Under the pieces are notes generated by a model. It worked only from the letters and a program-made list of their open reading frames with translations, ran no database searches and was not told the origin of the DNA. Below, piece by piece: positions 32,902 to 41,672 of a stretch of DNA of 64,000 nt. Each line of letters starts with the position of its first letter. Position 1 is the stretch's first letter. The stretch lies in NCBI RefSeq assembly GCF_009796825.1, contig NZ_CP047030.1, positions 2,269,501 through 2,333,500 of the forward strand. Reading direction: 5' to 3'. The position numbers were made by a program, and so were the translations under genes. The DNA is from Algibacter sp. L3A6 (lineage in GTDB: Bacteria > Bacteroidota > Bacteroidia > Flavobacteriales > Flavobacteriaceae).

Positions 32902-34596
32902 TTAAAAATTTGTAGTTAAACTTATATGAATCTTAGAATTCGATAGCTTAAATTTCTGATTCTGCAATTTGCCATTTGCGTAGTTGAATTTAAAAATACC
33001 AGCTTTAGTCAAAATTCCGAATCCGAACCCGTATCCAAACAATTTTTCTTTAGTTTTTAAAATTTTATTTTCAAAATAAGCGGCATCCGTTATAGAGTGA
33101 ATGTAAATGGAATTGCTAATTTGATATCTGTATTCTGTGTTGAATAGACCGTATAGAGATGCATAAAGGCTGTTTTCTTCAAAACCTCTTATAGAGTTTA
33201 TGCCGCCAAACCTAGAGAGTTCATTTTCTAGATAATCGTCTGAAGATAGAAAAGAACCGTTTATACGAGTGTAAATGCTATTATTCGGATTTAAATTGAA
33301 GATTTTTGAGGCATCAAAATATAGTTGAGTTTGTTTTCTTGATGAATTAGTTTGCTCTCGGTTCCCAAAATTTGTTTCGAAATATAAATTACTATTTATA
33401 GGGAAGAGTAAATTATACGATTGTGGTTTTAAATACTCGTAAGCTATAGTGTAATAAGATGTTTTGTAATCTGTGATGCTCGATGTGTTGTCTGTAGATA
33501 GTAAATTGTTAGATTCTAAATTTGTTATGCCTGTATAAATTTTATGTTTAGAGTTTATTTGATAATGTAGTTTTATAGATTGATCTACGGTTGTAAAAGA
33601 AGAGTCGCGCTTAAAAATTTGTAATTCAAAATTTAAACCAATAGGTGTTTTAAATAGATAAGGCAGTGTGGCGGTGATGTTGAATGTTTTTTGATCATTT
33701 TCATCACTTTTATAAAGTAACCGAAACGATTCTCCAAAGTTTAAGTTATTGGTTAAATTTAAATTTAAATATCCGTCGAACTCAATATTATTCGTTTCTT
33801 CATTGGTTCCGAAACCTAGAAAACCATCAAAATTATTGCTTTGCGATTTTTCTAGATATAGATAAAGTGATGTTGAATCTTTCGAGAACAAAACTTCTGG
33901 TGATTTTATTTGGCTAGCAAAACGTAAATCATTGAGTTGTTCTGTTTTGTTTTTTATTGTTGTAATATCAAAAGCTTGGTTTTTCTTTATTTTTAAATAG
34001 TGCTTTAAATAGGAGCGAGGGAACTTTTCGTAACCTTTAATAATTATTTCGTTAACTAATCGTTTTTCTTTTGGAGAGTTAATGTTTAAATTGGCTTTCA
34101 AATAAGTTTCATTTTCGATTGAAATGTTGTCGAGACGTAATTTTGAGAAAGGAAAGCCATCTTCTGTTATTTTCGCATTGATAAATTTTAATGCATTTTC
34201 TGTTTGTTCAAAAGGTAATTCAAAGTAGTTTTCAAAAACTTTAGTTGAAATTTGATTTAAGATGTTTTTGTCAATTAATTGATTGTTGTAATAGACGTGA
34301 ACTGTTTTGTATTTTGTTCCTAAATTTATCGTAGTAGAAAAAAGAGAGTCGTTTATTTTTGAAACTTCAGAAGTTTCATGTTCAATGTATCCTTTCTTAA
34401 AAAGGCTGTTTTGAATAAATTCCACTTCCGATTTAATCGAAAAAAAATCTTTATGTGTTTTTAAATAGTTTAGTGAATCTATAATTTTTGTTTCGATCTC
34501 ATTACTTCCGTTTATTTCTAAAACTAAAGTTTGACAAAATACTTCCGTAGAAAAGAATAAATATATTAATATGAAGATAAAGAGTGTTTTTTGCAA
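32902..34596 (-). CDS. Omp85/BamA-superfamily outer membrane protein (short paralogue)
   Basis: 564 residues with a signal peptide (ending FFSTEVFCQ). Residues 20-240 contain POTRA-like repeats (for example EIIIKGYEKFPRSYLKHYLKI). Residues 250-564 are a 16-strand-type barrel with the loop-6 signature FGGINSIRGFEENS and a terminal aromatic strand (HISLTTNF). It is much shorter than the BamA encoded at 2.9-5.5 kb and probably exports or inserts a particular client, like TamA- or FhaC-type members. The client is unknown. It is the gene upstream of SusC locus 2, and a remnant of its 3' end also lies upstream of SusC locus 1. Confidence 0.75.
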   Translation of the reverse strand: MQKTLFIFILIYLFFSTEVFCQTLVLEINGSNEIETKIIDSLNYLKTHKDFFSIKSEVEFIQNSLFKKGYIEHETSEVSKINDSLFSTTINLGTKYKTVHVYYNNQLIDKNILNQISTKVFENYFELPFEQTENALKFINAKITEDGFPFSKLRLDNISIENETYLKANLNINSPKEKRLVNEIIIKGYEKFPRSYLKHYLKIKKNQAFDITTIKNKTEQLNDLRFASQIKSPEVLFSKDSTSLYLYLEKSQSNNFDGFLGFGTNEETNNIEFDGYLNLNLTNNLNFGESFRLLYKSDENDQKTFNITATLPYLFKTPIGLNFELQIFKRDSSFTTVDQSIKLHYQINSKHKIYTGITNLESNNLLSTDNTSSITDYKTSYYTIAYEYLKPQSYNLLFPINSNLYFETNFGNREQTNSSRKQTQLYFDASKIFNLNPNNSIYTRINGSFLSSDDYLENELSRFGGINSIRGFEENSLYASLYGLFNTEYRYQISNSIYIHSITDAAYFENKILKTKEKLFGYGFGFGILTKAGIFKFNYANGKLQNQKFKLSNSKIHISLTTNF

Positions 34597-34802
34597 AATG
34601 TAGTTTCTATTTAAAATCTTATTTTTAGTCGGATTTTGTGTTAGTTTAACTTTTTAATTCTGAGCGTTTTTAGAATTTTTCATTCGATTTTCTCTTTTGT
34701 ATGTAGCGTTCTATTCTTTATGTAAATCTAACGGAAAAAGTGTAAAATTAATATCCAGAAGCGTTCTTTTTTCTAAAACTCTTAAAAATTAACGAATTAC
34801 GA

Positions 34803-34833
34803 TTTGAATAATTAATTTTAATTACTACATTTG
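34803..34833 (+). promoter_or_regulatory. promoter of the rpsL-rpsG-fusA-rpsJ operon
   Basis: TTTG (34803-34806), exactly 19 bp, TACATTTG (34826-34833) followed by CACCCC. The short leader contains a CCTCT/AGAGG hairpin. Confidence 0.85.
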
Positions 34834-34876
34834 CACCCCTCTAAGAAGAGGATTAACAAAAATTATATAGAAATAT

Positions 34877-35251
34877 ATGCCAACAATTTCACAATTAGTA
34901 CGAAAAGGAAGAGCCAAAATAACCAAGAAGAGTAAATCGGCTGCTTTAAATTCGTGTCCACAAAGACGTGGTGTGTGTACTCGTGTTTACACAACGACAC
35001 CTAAAAAACCTAACTCAGCAATGCGTAAGGTAGCAAGGGTTCGTTTAACAAACGGTAACGAGGTTAATGCATACATCGGTGGTGAAGGACACAATTTACA
35101 AGAGCACTCGATAGTATTGGTTAGAGGTGGAAGGGTAAAAGATTTGCCAGGAGTTAGATATCACATCGTTCGTGGTGCCTTAGACACAGCAGGTGTTGCA
35201 GGTAGAACACAACGTAGATCTAAGTATGGTGCAAAACGCCCTAAGAAGTAA
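34877..35251 (+). CDS. rpsL: 30S ribosomal protein S12
   Basis: 124 residues. S12 lies at the decoding centre and controls accuracy. The two conserved loops are intact: TPKKPNSAMRK with Lys43 and GRVKDLPGVRYH with Lys88 (numbering from Met), so the positions where streptomycin-resistance changes usually occur are wild type. It is the first gene of the str operon, with its own promoter. Confidence 0.98.
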   Translation: MPTISQLVRKGRAKITKKSKSAALNSCPQRRGVCTRVYTTTPKKPNSAMRKVARVRLTNGNEVNAYIGGEGHNLQEHSIVLVRGGRVKDLPGVRYHIVRGALDTAGVAGRTQRRSKYGAKRPKK

Positions 35252-35272
35252 TTAAAACTTTAAGAAGAAGAC

Positions 35273-35749
35273 ATGAGAAAAAGAGCAGCGAAAAAAAGAC
35301 CGCTTTTACCAGACCCTAAGTTTAACGACCAGTTAGTAACTCGTTTCGTTAATATGATGATGTGGGATGGAAAAAAGTCGGTAGCTTTTAAAGTATTTTA
35401 CGATGCAATTGCAATTGTAGAAGAAAAGAAAACAGACGAAGAAAAAACAGCTTTAGAAATCTGGAAAGATGCCTTATCTAACGTTATGCCTCACGTAGAA
35501 GTACGTAGTCGTCGTGTTGGTGGAGCAACATTCCAAATTCCAATGCAAATTCGTCCAGACCGTAAAGTATCTACGGCTATGAAATGGCTAATTAGCTATT
35601 CAAGAAAAAGAAATGAAAAATCTATGGCTTTACGTTTGGCATCAGAGGTTTTAGCAGCAGCTAAAGAAGAAGGGTCAGCAGTTAAGAAAAGAGTAGATAC
35701 TCACAAAATGGCAGAGGCAAACAAAGCATTCTCTCACTTTAGATTCTAA
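35273..35749 (+). CDS. rpsG: 30S ribosomal protein S7
   Basis: 158 residues, normal length. S7 nucleates assembly of the 30S head and touches the E-site tRNA. The conserved VEVRSRRVGGATFQIPMQ hairpin and the ALRLASEVLAAA helix are present. It lies 21 bp after rpsL and 3 bp before fusA, the standard str operon order. In other bacteria S7 represses its own operon translationally; no such site is evident here. Confidence 0.98.
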   Translation: MRKRAAKKRPLLPDPKFNDQLVTRFVNMMMWDGKKSVAFKVFYDAIAIVEEKKTDEEKTALEIWKDALSNVMPHVEVRSRRVGGATFQIPMQIRPDRKVSTAMKWLISYSRKRNEKSMALRLASEVLAAAKEEGSAVKKRVDTHKMAEANKAFSHFRF

Positions 35750-35752
35750 GAC

Positions 35753-37879
35753 ATGGCAAGAGATTTAAAATTAACAAGAAATATAGGTATTGCTGCACAC
35801 ATTGATGCAGGAAAAACTACAACTACAGAACGTATACTTTATTATACAGGAGTTTCTCATAAAATTGGTGAAGTACATGATGGTGCTGCAACAATGGACT
35901 GGATGGAGCAAGAGCAAGAACGTGGTATCACAATTACGTCTGCAGCAACAACTTGTGAGTGGAAATTTCCAATAGAAAATGGTGAGCCAACTGCAGATGC
36001 AATGGATTATCACTTCAATATTATTGATACTCCTGGTCACGTAGATTTTACTGTAGAGGTAAATAGATCTTTACGTGTATTAGATGGTTTAGTATTCTTA
36101 TTTAGTGCAGTTGATGGTGTTGAACCACAATCTGAAACTAACTGGAGGCTTGCAGACAACTATAAAGTGCCAAGAATTGGTTTCGTTAATAAAATGGACC
36201 GTCAAGGATCTGACTTTTTAGGTGTTTGCCAACAAGTAAAAGATATGTTAAAATCTAACGCGGTGCCAATCGTTTTAAACATTGGTGACGAAGATGATTT
36301 TAAAGGTATTATAGATTTAGTAAAAAACCGTGCTATTGTATGGCATGATGAAACTCAAGGAGCAACTTTTGATGTTATTGAGATTCCTGAAGATTTAAAA
36401 GAAGAAGCTCGTAAATACCGTGCACTACTTATTGAAGAAGTTGCTGGTTATGATGAGAACTTATTAGAGAAATTCATGGAAGATGAAGATTCTATTACAG
36501 AAGATGAAGTGCATGCTGCGCTTAGAGCTGCTGTAATGGATATGGCTATCATTCCAATGATTTGTGGATCTGCTTTTAAAAATAAAGGTGTACAGTTCTT
36601 ATTAGATGCAGTTTGTCGTTACTTACCTTCTCCAATGGATAAGGAAGGTATTAGAGGAATGAATCCTGATACTGAAAAAGAAGAATTACGTAAGCCAAGT
36701 GTAGACGAGCCTTTCGCTGCATTAGCATTTAAAATTGCTACCGATCCTTTCGTAGGTCGTTTAGCATTCTTTAGAGCGTATTCTGGTCGTTTAGATGCTG
36801 GTTCTTATGTGTTAAATAACCGTTCTGGTAAAAAAGAACGTATTTCACGTATCTACCAAATGCATGCTAACAAGCAAAATGCAATTGACTTTATTGAAGC
36901 TGGTGATATTGGAGCTGCTGTTGGATTTAAATCTATCAAAACAGGAGATACACTTTCAGATCAAGCGCATCCAATTGTTTTAGAATCTATGGATTTTCCT
37001 GATCCCGTAATTGGTATCGCAGTGGAGCCTAAAACTAAAGCAGATGTAGATAAATTAGGTATGGGCTTAGCTAAATTAGCTGAAGAAGATCCTACATTTA
37101 CTGTACGTTCAGACGAAGCTTCAGGACAGACTATTATTTCTGGAATGGGTGAATTACACTTAGATGTAATTGTAGATCGTTTACGTCGTGAATTTAAAGT
37201 TGAAGTAAACCAAGGTCAACCACAAGTTGAATATAAAGAGGCTATTACTGCTTCTGCAGATCATAGAGAAGTTTATAAGAAACAATCTGGTGGTCGTGGT
37301 AAATTTGCTGATATCGTATTTACGGTTGAACCAGCTGATGAAGGCGTAGTAGGTCTTCAGTTTGAGTCTGTAATTAAAGGTGGTAACGTTCCTAAGGAAT
37401 TTATCCCTTCAATTGAAAAAGGATTTAAAATGGCAATGGTTAATGGACCTTTAGCAGGTTACGAAATAGATGCTATGAAAGTAACATTGAAAGATGGATC
37501 TTACCACGATGTGGATTCGGATCAACTTTCTTTCGAATTAGCAGCTAAATTAGGGTTTAAAAACTGTGCTAAAGCGGCTAAAGCTGTAATCATGGAGCCA
37601 ATCATGAAACTTGAGGTTATTACTCCTGAAGAAAACATGGGTGACATTGTTGGAGATTTAAACAGAAGACGTGGTCAAATGAGTGATATGGGTGATAGAG
37701 CTGGTGCAAAAACTGTAAAAGCTACTGTTCCTTTATCAGAAATGTTTGGTTATGTTACTACTTTAAGAACATTATCTTCTGGTAGAGCAACGTCAACAAT
37801 GGAATTTTCACACTATGCTGAAACACCTTCTAACATATCTGAAGAAGTGATTAAGGCAGCTAAAGGAGAACAATCTTAA
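35753..37879 (+). CDS. fusA: elongation factor G
   Basis: 708 residues. GTPase motifs: G1 AHIDAGKTTT at about 15-24, G2 RGITITSAATT, G3 DTPGHVDF, G4 NKMDR. Domains II to V follow, including GELHLDVIVDRL and the C-terminal GYVTTLRTLSSGRA. EF-G moves tRNAs and mRNA through the ribosome and helps recycle it. It is encoded in the str operon between rpsG and rpsJ. The usual following tuf gene is missing from this locus, so EF-Tu must be encoded elsewhere. Confidence 0.98.
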   Translation: MARDLKLTRNIGIAAHIDAGKTTTTERILYYTGVSHKIGEVHDGAATMDWMEQEQERGITITSAATTCEWKFPIENGEPTADAMDYHFNIIDTPGHVDFTVEVNRSLRVLDGLVFLFSAVDGVEPQSETNWRLADNYKVPRIGFVNKMDRQGSDFLGVCQQVKDMLKSNAVPIVLNIGDEDDFKGIIDLVKNRAIVWHDETQGATFDVIEIPEDLKEEARKYRALLIEEVAGYDENLLEKFMEDEDSITEDEVHAALRAAVMDMAIIPMICGSAFKNKGVQFLLDAVCRYLPSPMDKEGIRGMNPDTEKEELRKPSVDEPFAALAFKIATDPFVGRLAFFRAYSGRLDAGSYVLNNRSGKKERISRIYQMHANKQNAIDFIEAGDIGAAVGFKSIKTGDTLSDQAHPIVLESMDFPDPVIGIAVEPKTKADVDKLGMGLAKLAEEDPTFTVRSDEASGQTIISGMGELHLDVIVDRLRREFKVEVNQGQPQVEYKEAITASADHREVYKKQSGGRGKFADIVFTVEPADEGVVGLQFESVIKGGNVPKEFIPSIEKGFKMAMVNGPLAGYEIDAMKVTLKDGSYHDVDSDQLSFELAAKLGFKNCAKAAKAVIMEPIMKLEVITPEENMGDIVGDLNRRRGQMSDMGDRAGAKTVKATVPLSEMFGYVTTLRTLSSGRATSTMEFSHYAETPSNISEEVIKAAKGEQS

Positions 37880-37891
37880 AAAGTTAAGAAA

Positions 37892-38197
37892 ATGAGTCAA
37901 AAAATTAGAATTAAATTAAAGTCTTACGATCATAACTTAGTAGATAAGTCTGCTGATAAGATTGTAAAAACCGTAAAAAGTACAGGTGCTGTTGTAACTG
38001 GTCCAATTCCATTACCAACACACAAGAAAATTTTCACTGTTTTACGTTCACCTCACGTTAACAAGAAGTCTAGAGAACAATTTCAATTAAGCTCTTACAA
38101 GAGATTATTAGATATTTACTCTTCATCTTCTAAAACCATTGATGCTTTAATGAAATTAGAGTTACCAAGTGGTGTTGAAGTAGAGATTAAAGTATAA
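37892..38197 (+). CDS. rpsJ: 30S ribosomal protein S10
   Basis: 101 residues. S10 belongs to the 30S head and also acts in Nus-dependent antitermination. The motifs IRIKLKSYDHNL and GPIPLPTHK and the C-terminal VEIKV strand are present. It is the last gene of the first unit, 12 bp after fusA. A strong terminator follows and a new promoter starts the rplC unit, so S10 is here grouped transcriptionally with str rather than with the rest of the S10 operon. Confidence 0.98.
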   Translation: MSQKIRIKLKSYDHNLVDKSADKIVKTVKSTGAVVTGPIPLPTHKKIFTVLRSPHVNKKSREQFQLSSYKRLLDIYSSSSKTIDALMKLELPSGVEVEIKV

Positions 38198-38238
38198 TTC
38201 GATTACAAGTTTAGACTTGTATAGATAAATATTAAAGG

Positions 38239-38273
38239 CATCAGGATAATTTTTTATCCTGATGTTTTTTTTT
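38239..38273 (+). terminator. terminator after rpsJ
   Basis: CATCAGGATAA, a T-rich loop, TTATCCTGATG, then nine T. It ends the rpsL-rpsJ unit. Confidence 0.92.
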
Positions 38274-38429
38274 GAAATCTAAAATTAGCATTGATTTCAT
38301 GAGGTTTTACGACGTTTTATTGGAATGATTGAAATATTCGATTTTGGACCAAAATGTATTAATTATATGGTTATTACGTTTTTATACAGAATTAATTGAA
38401 AATCATTTTTTTAAACCGAAATAAAACTC

Positions 38430-38437
38430 TACATTTG
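38430..38437 (+). promoter_or_regulatory. promoter (-7 element) of the rplC operon
   Basis: TACATTTG followed by CA, identical to the rpsL -7 element. At the -33 position only a T-run is present. Transcription would start near 38444 and leave a leader of about 140 nt. Confidence 0.7.
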
Positions 38438-38474
38438 CATGCTCAAAATATGGAGTTTTGCTTCATATTTACAT

Positions 38475-38553
38475 GTCCCACCAATGCGGTTGCGGGAAAA
38501 ACGGTAAAAATACACTTCAAGGCTGAAACGTATTTTCAGCCTTGAATGTTTTT
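38475..38553 (+). promoter_or_regulatory. structured leader of the rplC operon
   Basis: Two hairpins: TCCC-ACC paired with GGT-GGGA (38476-38497), and a perfect 11-bp stem CAAGGCTGAAA/TTTCAGCCTTG (38518-38544, loop CGTAT) followed after four bases by TTTTT. The second looks like an attenuator or a protein-binding site. In other bacteria L4 controls this operon through such a leader, but the binder here is unknown. Confidence 0.55.
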
Positions 38554-38586
38554 AATAAATAGTAAATCATTAATAAATAATTAAAT

Positions 38587-39204
38587 ATGTCTGGGTTAAT
38601 TGGAAAGAAAATCGGTATGACCAGCATCTTCGATGAAAACGGGAAAAATATTCCTTGTACAGTAATCGAAGCTGGACCATGTATCGTTACCCAAGTCAGA
38701 ACTGAAGAGGTTGACGGCTATGAAGCTATTCAACTTGGTTTCGATGACGCGACAGAAAAAAGCGCTACTAAAGCTGACTTAGGTCATGCTAAAAAAGCGG
38801 GTACTTCTGTAAAACGCAAAATCGTTGAATTCAAAAGTTTTGATTCGGAGTACAAATTAGGTGATGCAATCACTGTTGATCATTTCGCTGAAGGCGAATT
38901 TGTTGACGTAGCTGGTACATCAAAAGGTAAAGGATTTCAAGGTGTTGTAAAACGTCATGGTTTCGGTGGTGTAGGTCAAGCTACTCACGGTCAACATAAC
39001 CGTTTAAGAGCGCCAGGATCTATTGGAGCTGCATCTTACCCTGCTCGTGTTTTTAAAGGCATGAAAATGGCAGGTAGAATGGGTGGAGACACAGTTAAAG
39101 TTCAAAATTTAAAAGTTTTAAAAGTAGTTGCTGAAAAGAATCTACTTGTGGTTAAAGGATGTGTTCCTGGCCATAAAAACTCTTATGTAATTATTAGAAA
39201 ATAA
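38587..39204 (+). CDS. rplC: 50S ribosomal protein L3
   Basis: 205 residues. L3 reaches the peptidyl-transferase centre and starts 50S assembly. Recognisable are GLIGKKIGMTSIF at the N-terminus, GTSKGKGFQGVVKRHGF and the long central loop GATHGQHNRLRAPGSIG-like stretch (here QATHGQHNRLRAPGSIG). First gene of its unit, behind a structured leader; its stop overlaps the start of rplD by one base. Confidence 0.98.
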   Translation: MSGLIGKKIGMTSIFDENGKNIPCTVIEAGPCIVTQVRTEEVDGYEAIQLGFDDATEKSATKADLGHAKKAGTSVKRKIVEFKSFDSEYKLGDAITVDHFAEGEFVDVAGTSKGKGFQGVVKRHGFGGVGQATHGQHNRLRAPGSIGAASYPARVFKGMKMAGRMGGDTVKVQNLKVLKVVAEKNLLVVKGCVPGHKNSYVIIRK

Positions 39205-39833
39205 TGAAAGTAGCAGTTTTAGATATAAACGGAAAAGACACAGGTAGAAAGGCAGACCTTTCTGGCGATGTGTTTGCTATTGAGCCTAATAATCACGCAG
39301 TATACTTGGATGTTAAACAATATTTAGCAAACCAACGTCAAGGAACTCATAAGGCTAAAGAAAGAGCTGAGATTTCTGGATCTACTCGTAAGATTAAAAA
39401 GCAAAAAGGTACTGGTACAGCTCGTGCAGGTTCTATTAAGTCTGGTGTATTCAAAGGTGGTGGTCGTATGTTCGGTCCAAGACCAAGAAACTACAGCTTT
39501 AAACTTAATAAAAACCTTAAAAGACTAGCTCGTAAATCAGCACTAAGTATTAAAGCAGGAGAGAAATCAATTGTAGTTTTAGAAGACTTTAATTTTGAGT
39601 CACCAAAAACTAAAAATTTCACAGCTGTTTTAAAAGCTCTTGATTTAGAGAACAAAAAGTCACTGTTTGTATTGGGTGAGGCTAATAAAAACGTATATTT
39701 GTCTTCTCGTAATTTAAAAGGCTCTGAAGTAATAACTTCTTCAGAAATAAGTACTTATAAAATACTAAATGCAAATCAAGTGATTCTTTTAGAAGGCGCT
39801 TTAGAAGGAATTCAAACAAACTTAAGTAAATAG
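39204..39833 (+). CDS. rplD: 50S ribosomal protein L4
   Basis: 209 residues. L4 lines the exit tunnel; its extended loop (KIKKQKGTGTARAGSIKS, then GGRMFGPRPRNY) is complete. In Gammaproteobacteria L4 also represses the S10 operon by acting on the leader, which makes it a candidate ligand for the hairpin before rplC. Its ATG shares a base with the rplC stop codon (TAATG), indicating coupled translation. Confidence 0.98.
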   Translation: MKVAVLDINGKDTGRKADLSGDVFAIEPNNHAVYLDVKQYLANQRQGTHKAKERAEISGSTRKIKKQKGTGTARAGSIKSGVFKGGGRMFGPRPRNYSFKLNKNLKRLARKSALSIKAGEKSIVVLEDFNFESPKTKNFTAVLKALDLENKKSLFVLGEANKNVYLSSRNLKGSEVITSSEISTYKILNANQVILLEGALEGIQTNLSK

Positions 39834-39838
39834 AAACA

Positions 39839-40129
39839 ATGAGTATCTTAATTAAACCTATAATCACAGAAAAGGCGACAGCTAATAGCGAGTTGAGAAA
39901 CTGCTATACGTTCTCAGTGAAGACTAAGGCGAACAAGGTAGAAATCAAAAAAGCGGTTGAAGCTGCTTATGGTGTTTCTGTTGAAAAAGTTCGTACTATA
40001 AATGTCCGTCCAGATCGTAGTACCAAGTTTACTAAAACTGGTATTCAACATGGTAAAACAAATGCAGTTAAAAAAGCAATTGTACAACTGGCGGAAGGTG
40101 AAATGATTGATTTATACAGTAACATGTAA
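39839..40129 (+). CDS. rplW: 50S ribosomal protein L23
   Basis: 96 residues. L23 sits at the tunnel exit and is the docking site of trigger factor and the signal recognition particle. The N-terminal ILIKPIITEKAT and the NKVEIKKAVEAAYGV strand-helix are typical. Five bp after rplD and 10 bp before rplB. Confidence 0.97.
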   Translation: MSILIKPIITEKATANSELRNCYTFSVKTKANKVEIKKAVEAAYGVSVEKVRTINVRPDRSTKFTKTGIQHGKTNAVKKAIVQLAEGEMIDLYSNM

Positions 40130-40139
40130 TTAAAGACAA

Positions 40140-40967
40140 ATGTCAGTAAGAAAATTAAAACCAATCACCCCAGGACAGCGATTTAGAGTAGTAAATGGAT
40201 ATGATGCCATTACTACTGATAAGCCGGAAAAGAGTTTACTCGTTCCGAACAAAAGATCTGGTGGTAGAAACAGTGAAGGAAAAATGACTATGCGCTACAT
40301 TGGTGGTGGTCATAAAAGAAAGTATCGTATTATCGATTTTAAAAGAGACAAAGCTGGGATTCCTGGTGAAGTTGCTTCAATTCAATACGATCCAAACAGA
40401 ACAGCTTTTATTGCATTATTGAACTATCAAGATGGCGAGAAGAGATATATTATTGCACAAAATGGACTTCAGGTTGGGCAAAATGTAGTATCTGGTAAAG
40501 AAGGTATCGCTCCAGAAATTGGAAATGCAATGCCATTAAGTGAAATTCCATTAGGAACTATAATTTCTTGTTTAGAGTTACGTCCTGGTCAAGGTGCTGT
40601 TATGGCGCGTAGTGCAGGAGCTTTTGCTCAATTAATGGCAAGAGATGGTAAATTTGCTACGGTGAAATTACCTTCTGGTGAAACAAGGTTAATTCTTGTA
40701 AACTGTATGGCAACTATCGGTGTTGTATCTAATTCTGATCACCAATTATTAGTAGGTGGTAAAGCAGGTAGAACTAGATGGTTAGGTAGAAGACCACGTA
40801 CTAGACCAGTAGTAATGAATCCAGTCGATCACCCAATGGGTGGTGGTGAAGGTAAATCTTCAGGTGGACATCCTCGTTCTAGAAATGGTATACCAGCTAA
40901 AGGTTACAGAACTCGTTCTAAGACTAAAGCAAGTAATAAATATATTGTAGAACGTAGAAAGAAATAA
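40140..40967 (+). CDS. rplB: 50S ribosomal protein L2
   Basis: 275 residues. L2 is needed for subunit joining and peptidyl transfer. The OB-fold and SH3 domains are intact, and the functionally important loop VDHPMGGGEGKSSGGHP with its conserved His is present near residue 228. Standard position between rplW and rpsS (3-bp gap). Confidence 0.98.
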   Translation: MSVRKLKPITPGQRFRVVNGYDAITTDKPEKSLLVPNKRSGGRNSEGKMTMRYIGGGHKRKYRIIDFKRDKAGIPGEVASIQYDPNRTAFIALLNYQDGEKRYIIAQNGLQVGQNVVSGKEGIAPEIGNAMPLSEIPLGTIISCLELRPGQGAVMARSAGAFAQLMARDGKFATVKLPSGETRLILVNCMATIGVVSNSDHQLLVGGKAGRTRWLGRRPRTRPVVMNPVDHPMGGGEGKSSGGHPRSRNGIPAKGYRTRSKTKASNKYIVERRKK

Positions 40968-40970
40968 GAC

Positions 40971-41249
40971 ATGGCAAGATCACTAAAAAAAGGACCTTAC
41001 GTTCATTATAAGTTAGAAAAGAAAGTAGCTGTTAATGTTGAGTCTAACAAGAAAACTGTTATCAAAACTTGGTCTAGAGCAAGTATGATAACTCCAGATT
41101 TCGTTGGACAAACTATCGCAGTACACAATGGCCGTCAATTTGTTCCAGTATACGTTACTGAAAACATGGTAGGTCATAAATTAGGAGAATTTTCACCAAC
41201 GCGTTCATTCCGTGGACATGCAGGTGCTAAAAATAAAGGTAAAAAGTAG
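40971..41249 (+). CDS. rpsS: 30S ribosomal protein S19
   Basis: 92 residues. S19 pairs with S13 in the 30S head near the A-site tRNA. Family motifs RSLKKGPYVHYKLEKKV, TWSRASMITPDFVG, HNGRQFVPVYV and GHKLGEFSPTRSFRGH are all visible. Lies between rplB and rplV with 3- and 6-bp gaps. Confidence 0.98.
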   Translation: MARSLKKGPYVHYKLEKKVAVNVESNKKTVIKTWSRASMITPDFVGQTIAVHNGRQFVPVYVTENMVGHKLGEFSPTRSFRGHAGAKNKGKK

Positions 41250-41255
41250 TAAGCT

Positions 41256-41663
41256 ATGGGAAGTCGTAAAAAACAAATGGCAGACGCTATTAAGGAAGCA
41301 AAAAAACACGTTGCTTTTGCTAAACTTAATAACTGTCCTACATCACCGAGAAAAATGCGCTTAGTAGCCGATTTAGTAAGAGGCGAAAAGGTAGAACATG
41401 CACTTAATATTTTAAGATTCAACCAAAAGGAAGCTTCTGGACGTTTAGAGAAATTGTTACTGTCTGCAATTGCAAACTGGCAAGCTAAAAACGAAGAAGC
41501 TAATTTAGAAGAGGCTGAATTGATTGTAAAGGAAATAACTGTTGACAGCGGATCTATGTTAAAAAGATTACGTCCAGCACCTCAAGGTCGTGCACACAGA
41601 ATTAGAAAACGTTCAAACCACGTAACAATCGTTGTTGGAGCAAAAAATAACACACAAAGCTAA
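41256..41663 (+). CDS. rplV: 50S ribosomal protein L22
   Basis: 135 residues. L22 lines the tunnel opposite L4. The conserved NNCPTSPRKMRLVADLVRG and the beta-hairpin ending RLRPAPQGRAHRIRKRSNH, which contacts macrolides and stalling peptides, are present. An N-terminal extension of about 20 residues (MGSRKKQMADAIKEAKKH) is longer than in E. coli. Ten bp before rpsC. Confidence 0.97.
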   Translation: MGSRKKQMADAIKEAKKHVAFAKLNNCPTSPRKMRLVADLVRGEKVEHALNILRFNQKEASGRLEKLLLSAIANWQAKNEEANLEEAELIVKEITVDSGSMLKRLRPAPQGRAHRIRKRSNHVTIVVGAKNNTQS

Positions 41664-41672
41664 GATAGAAGT

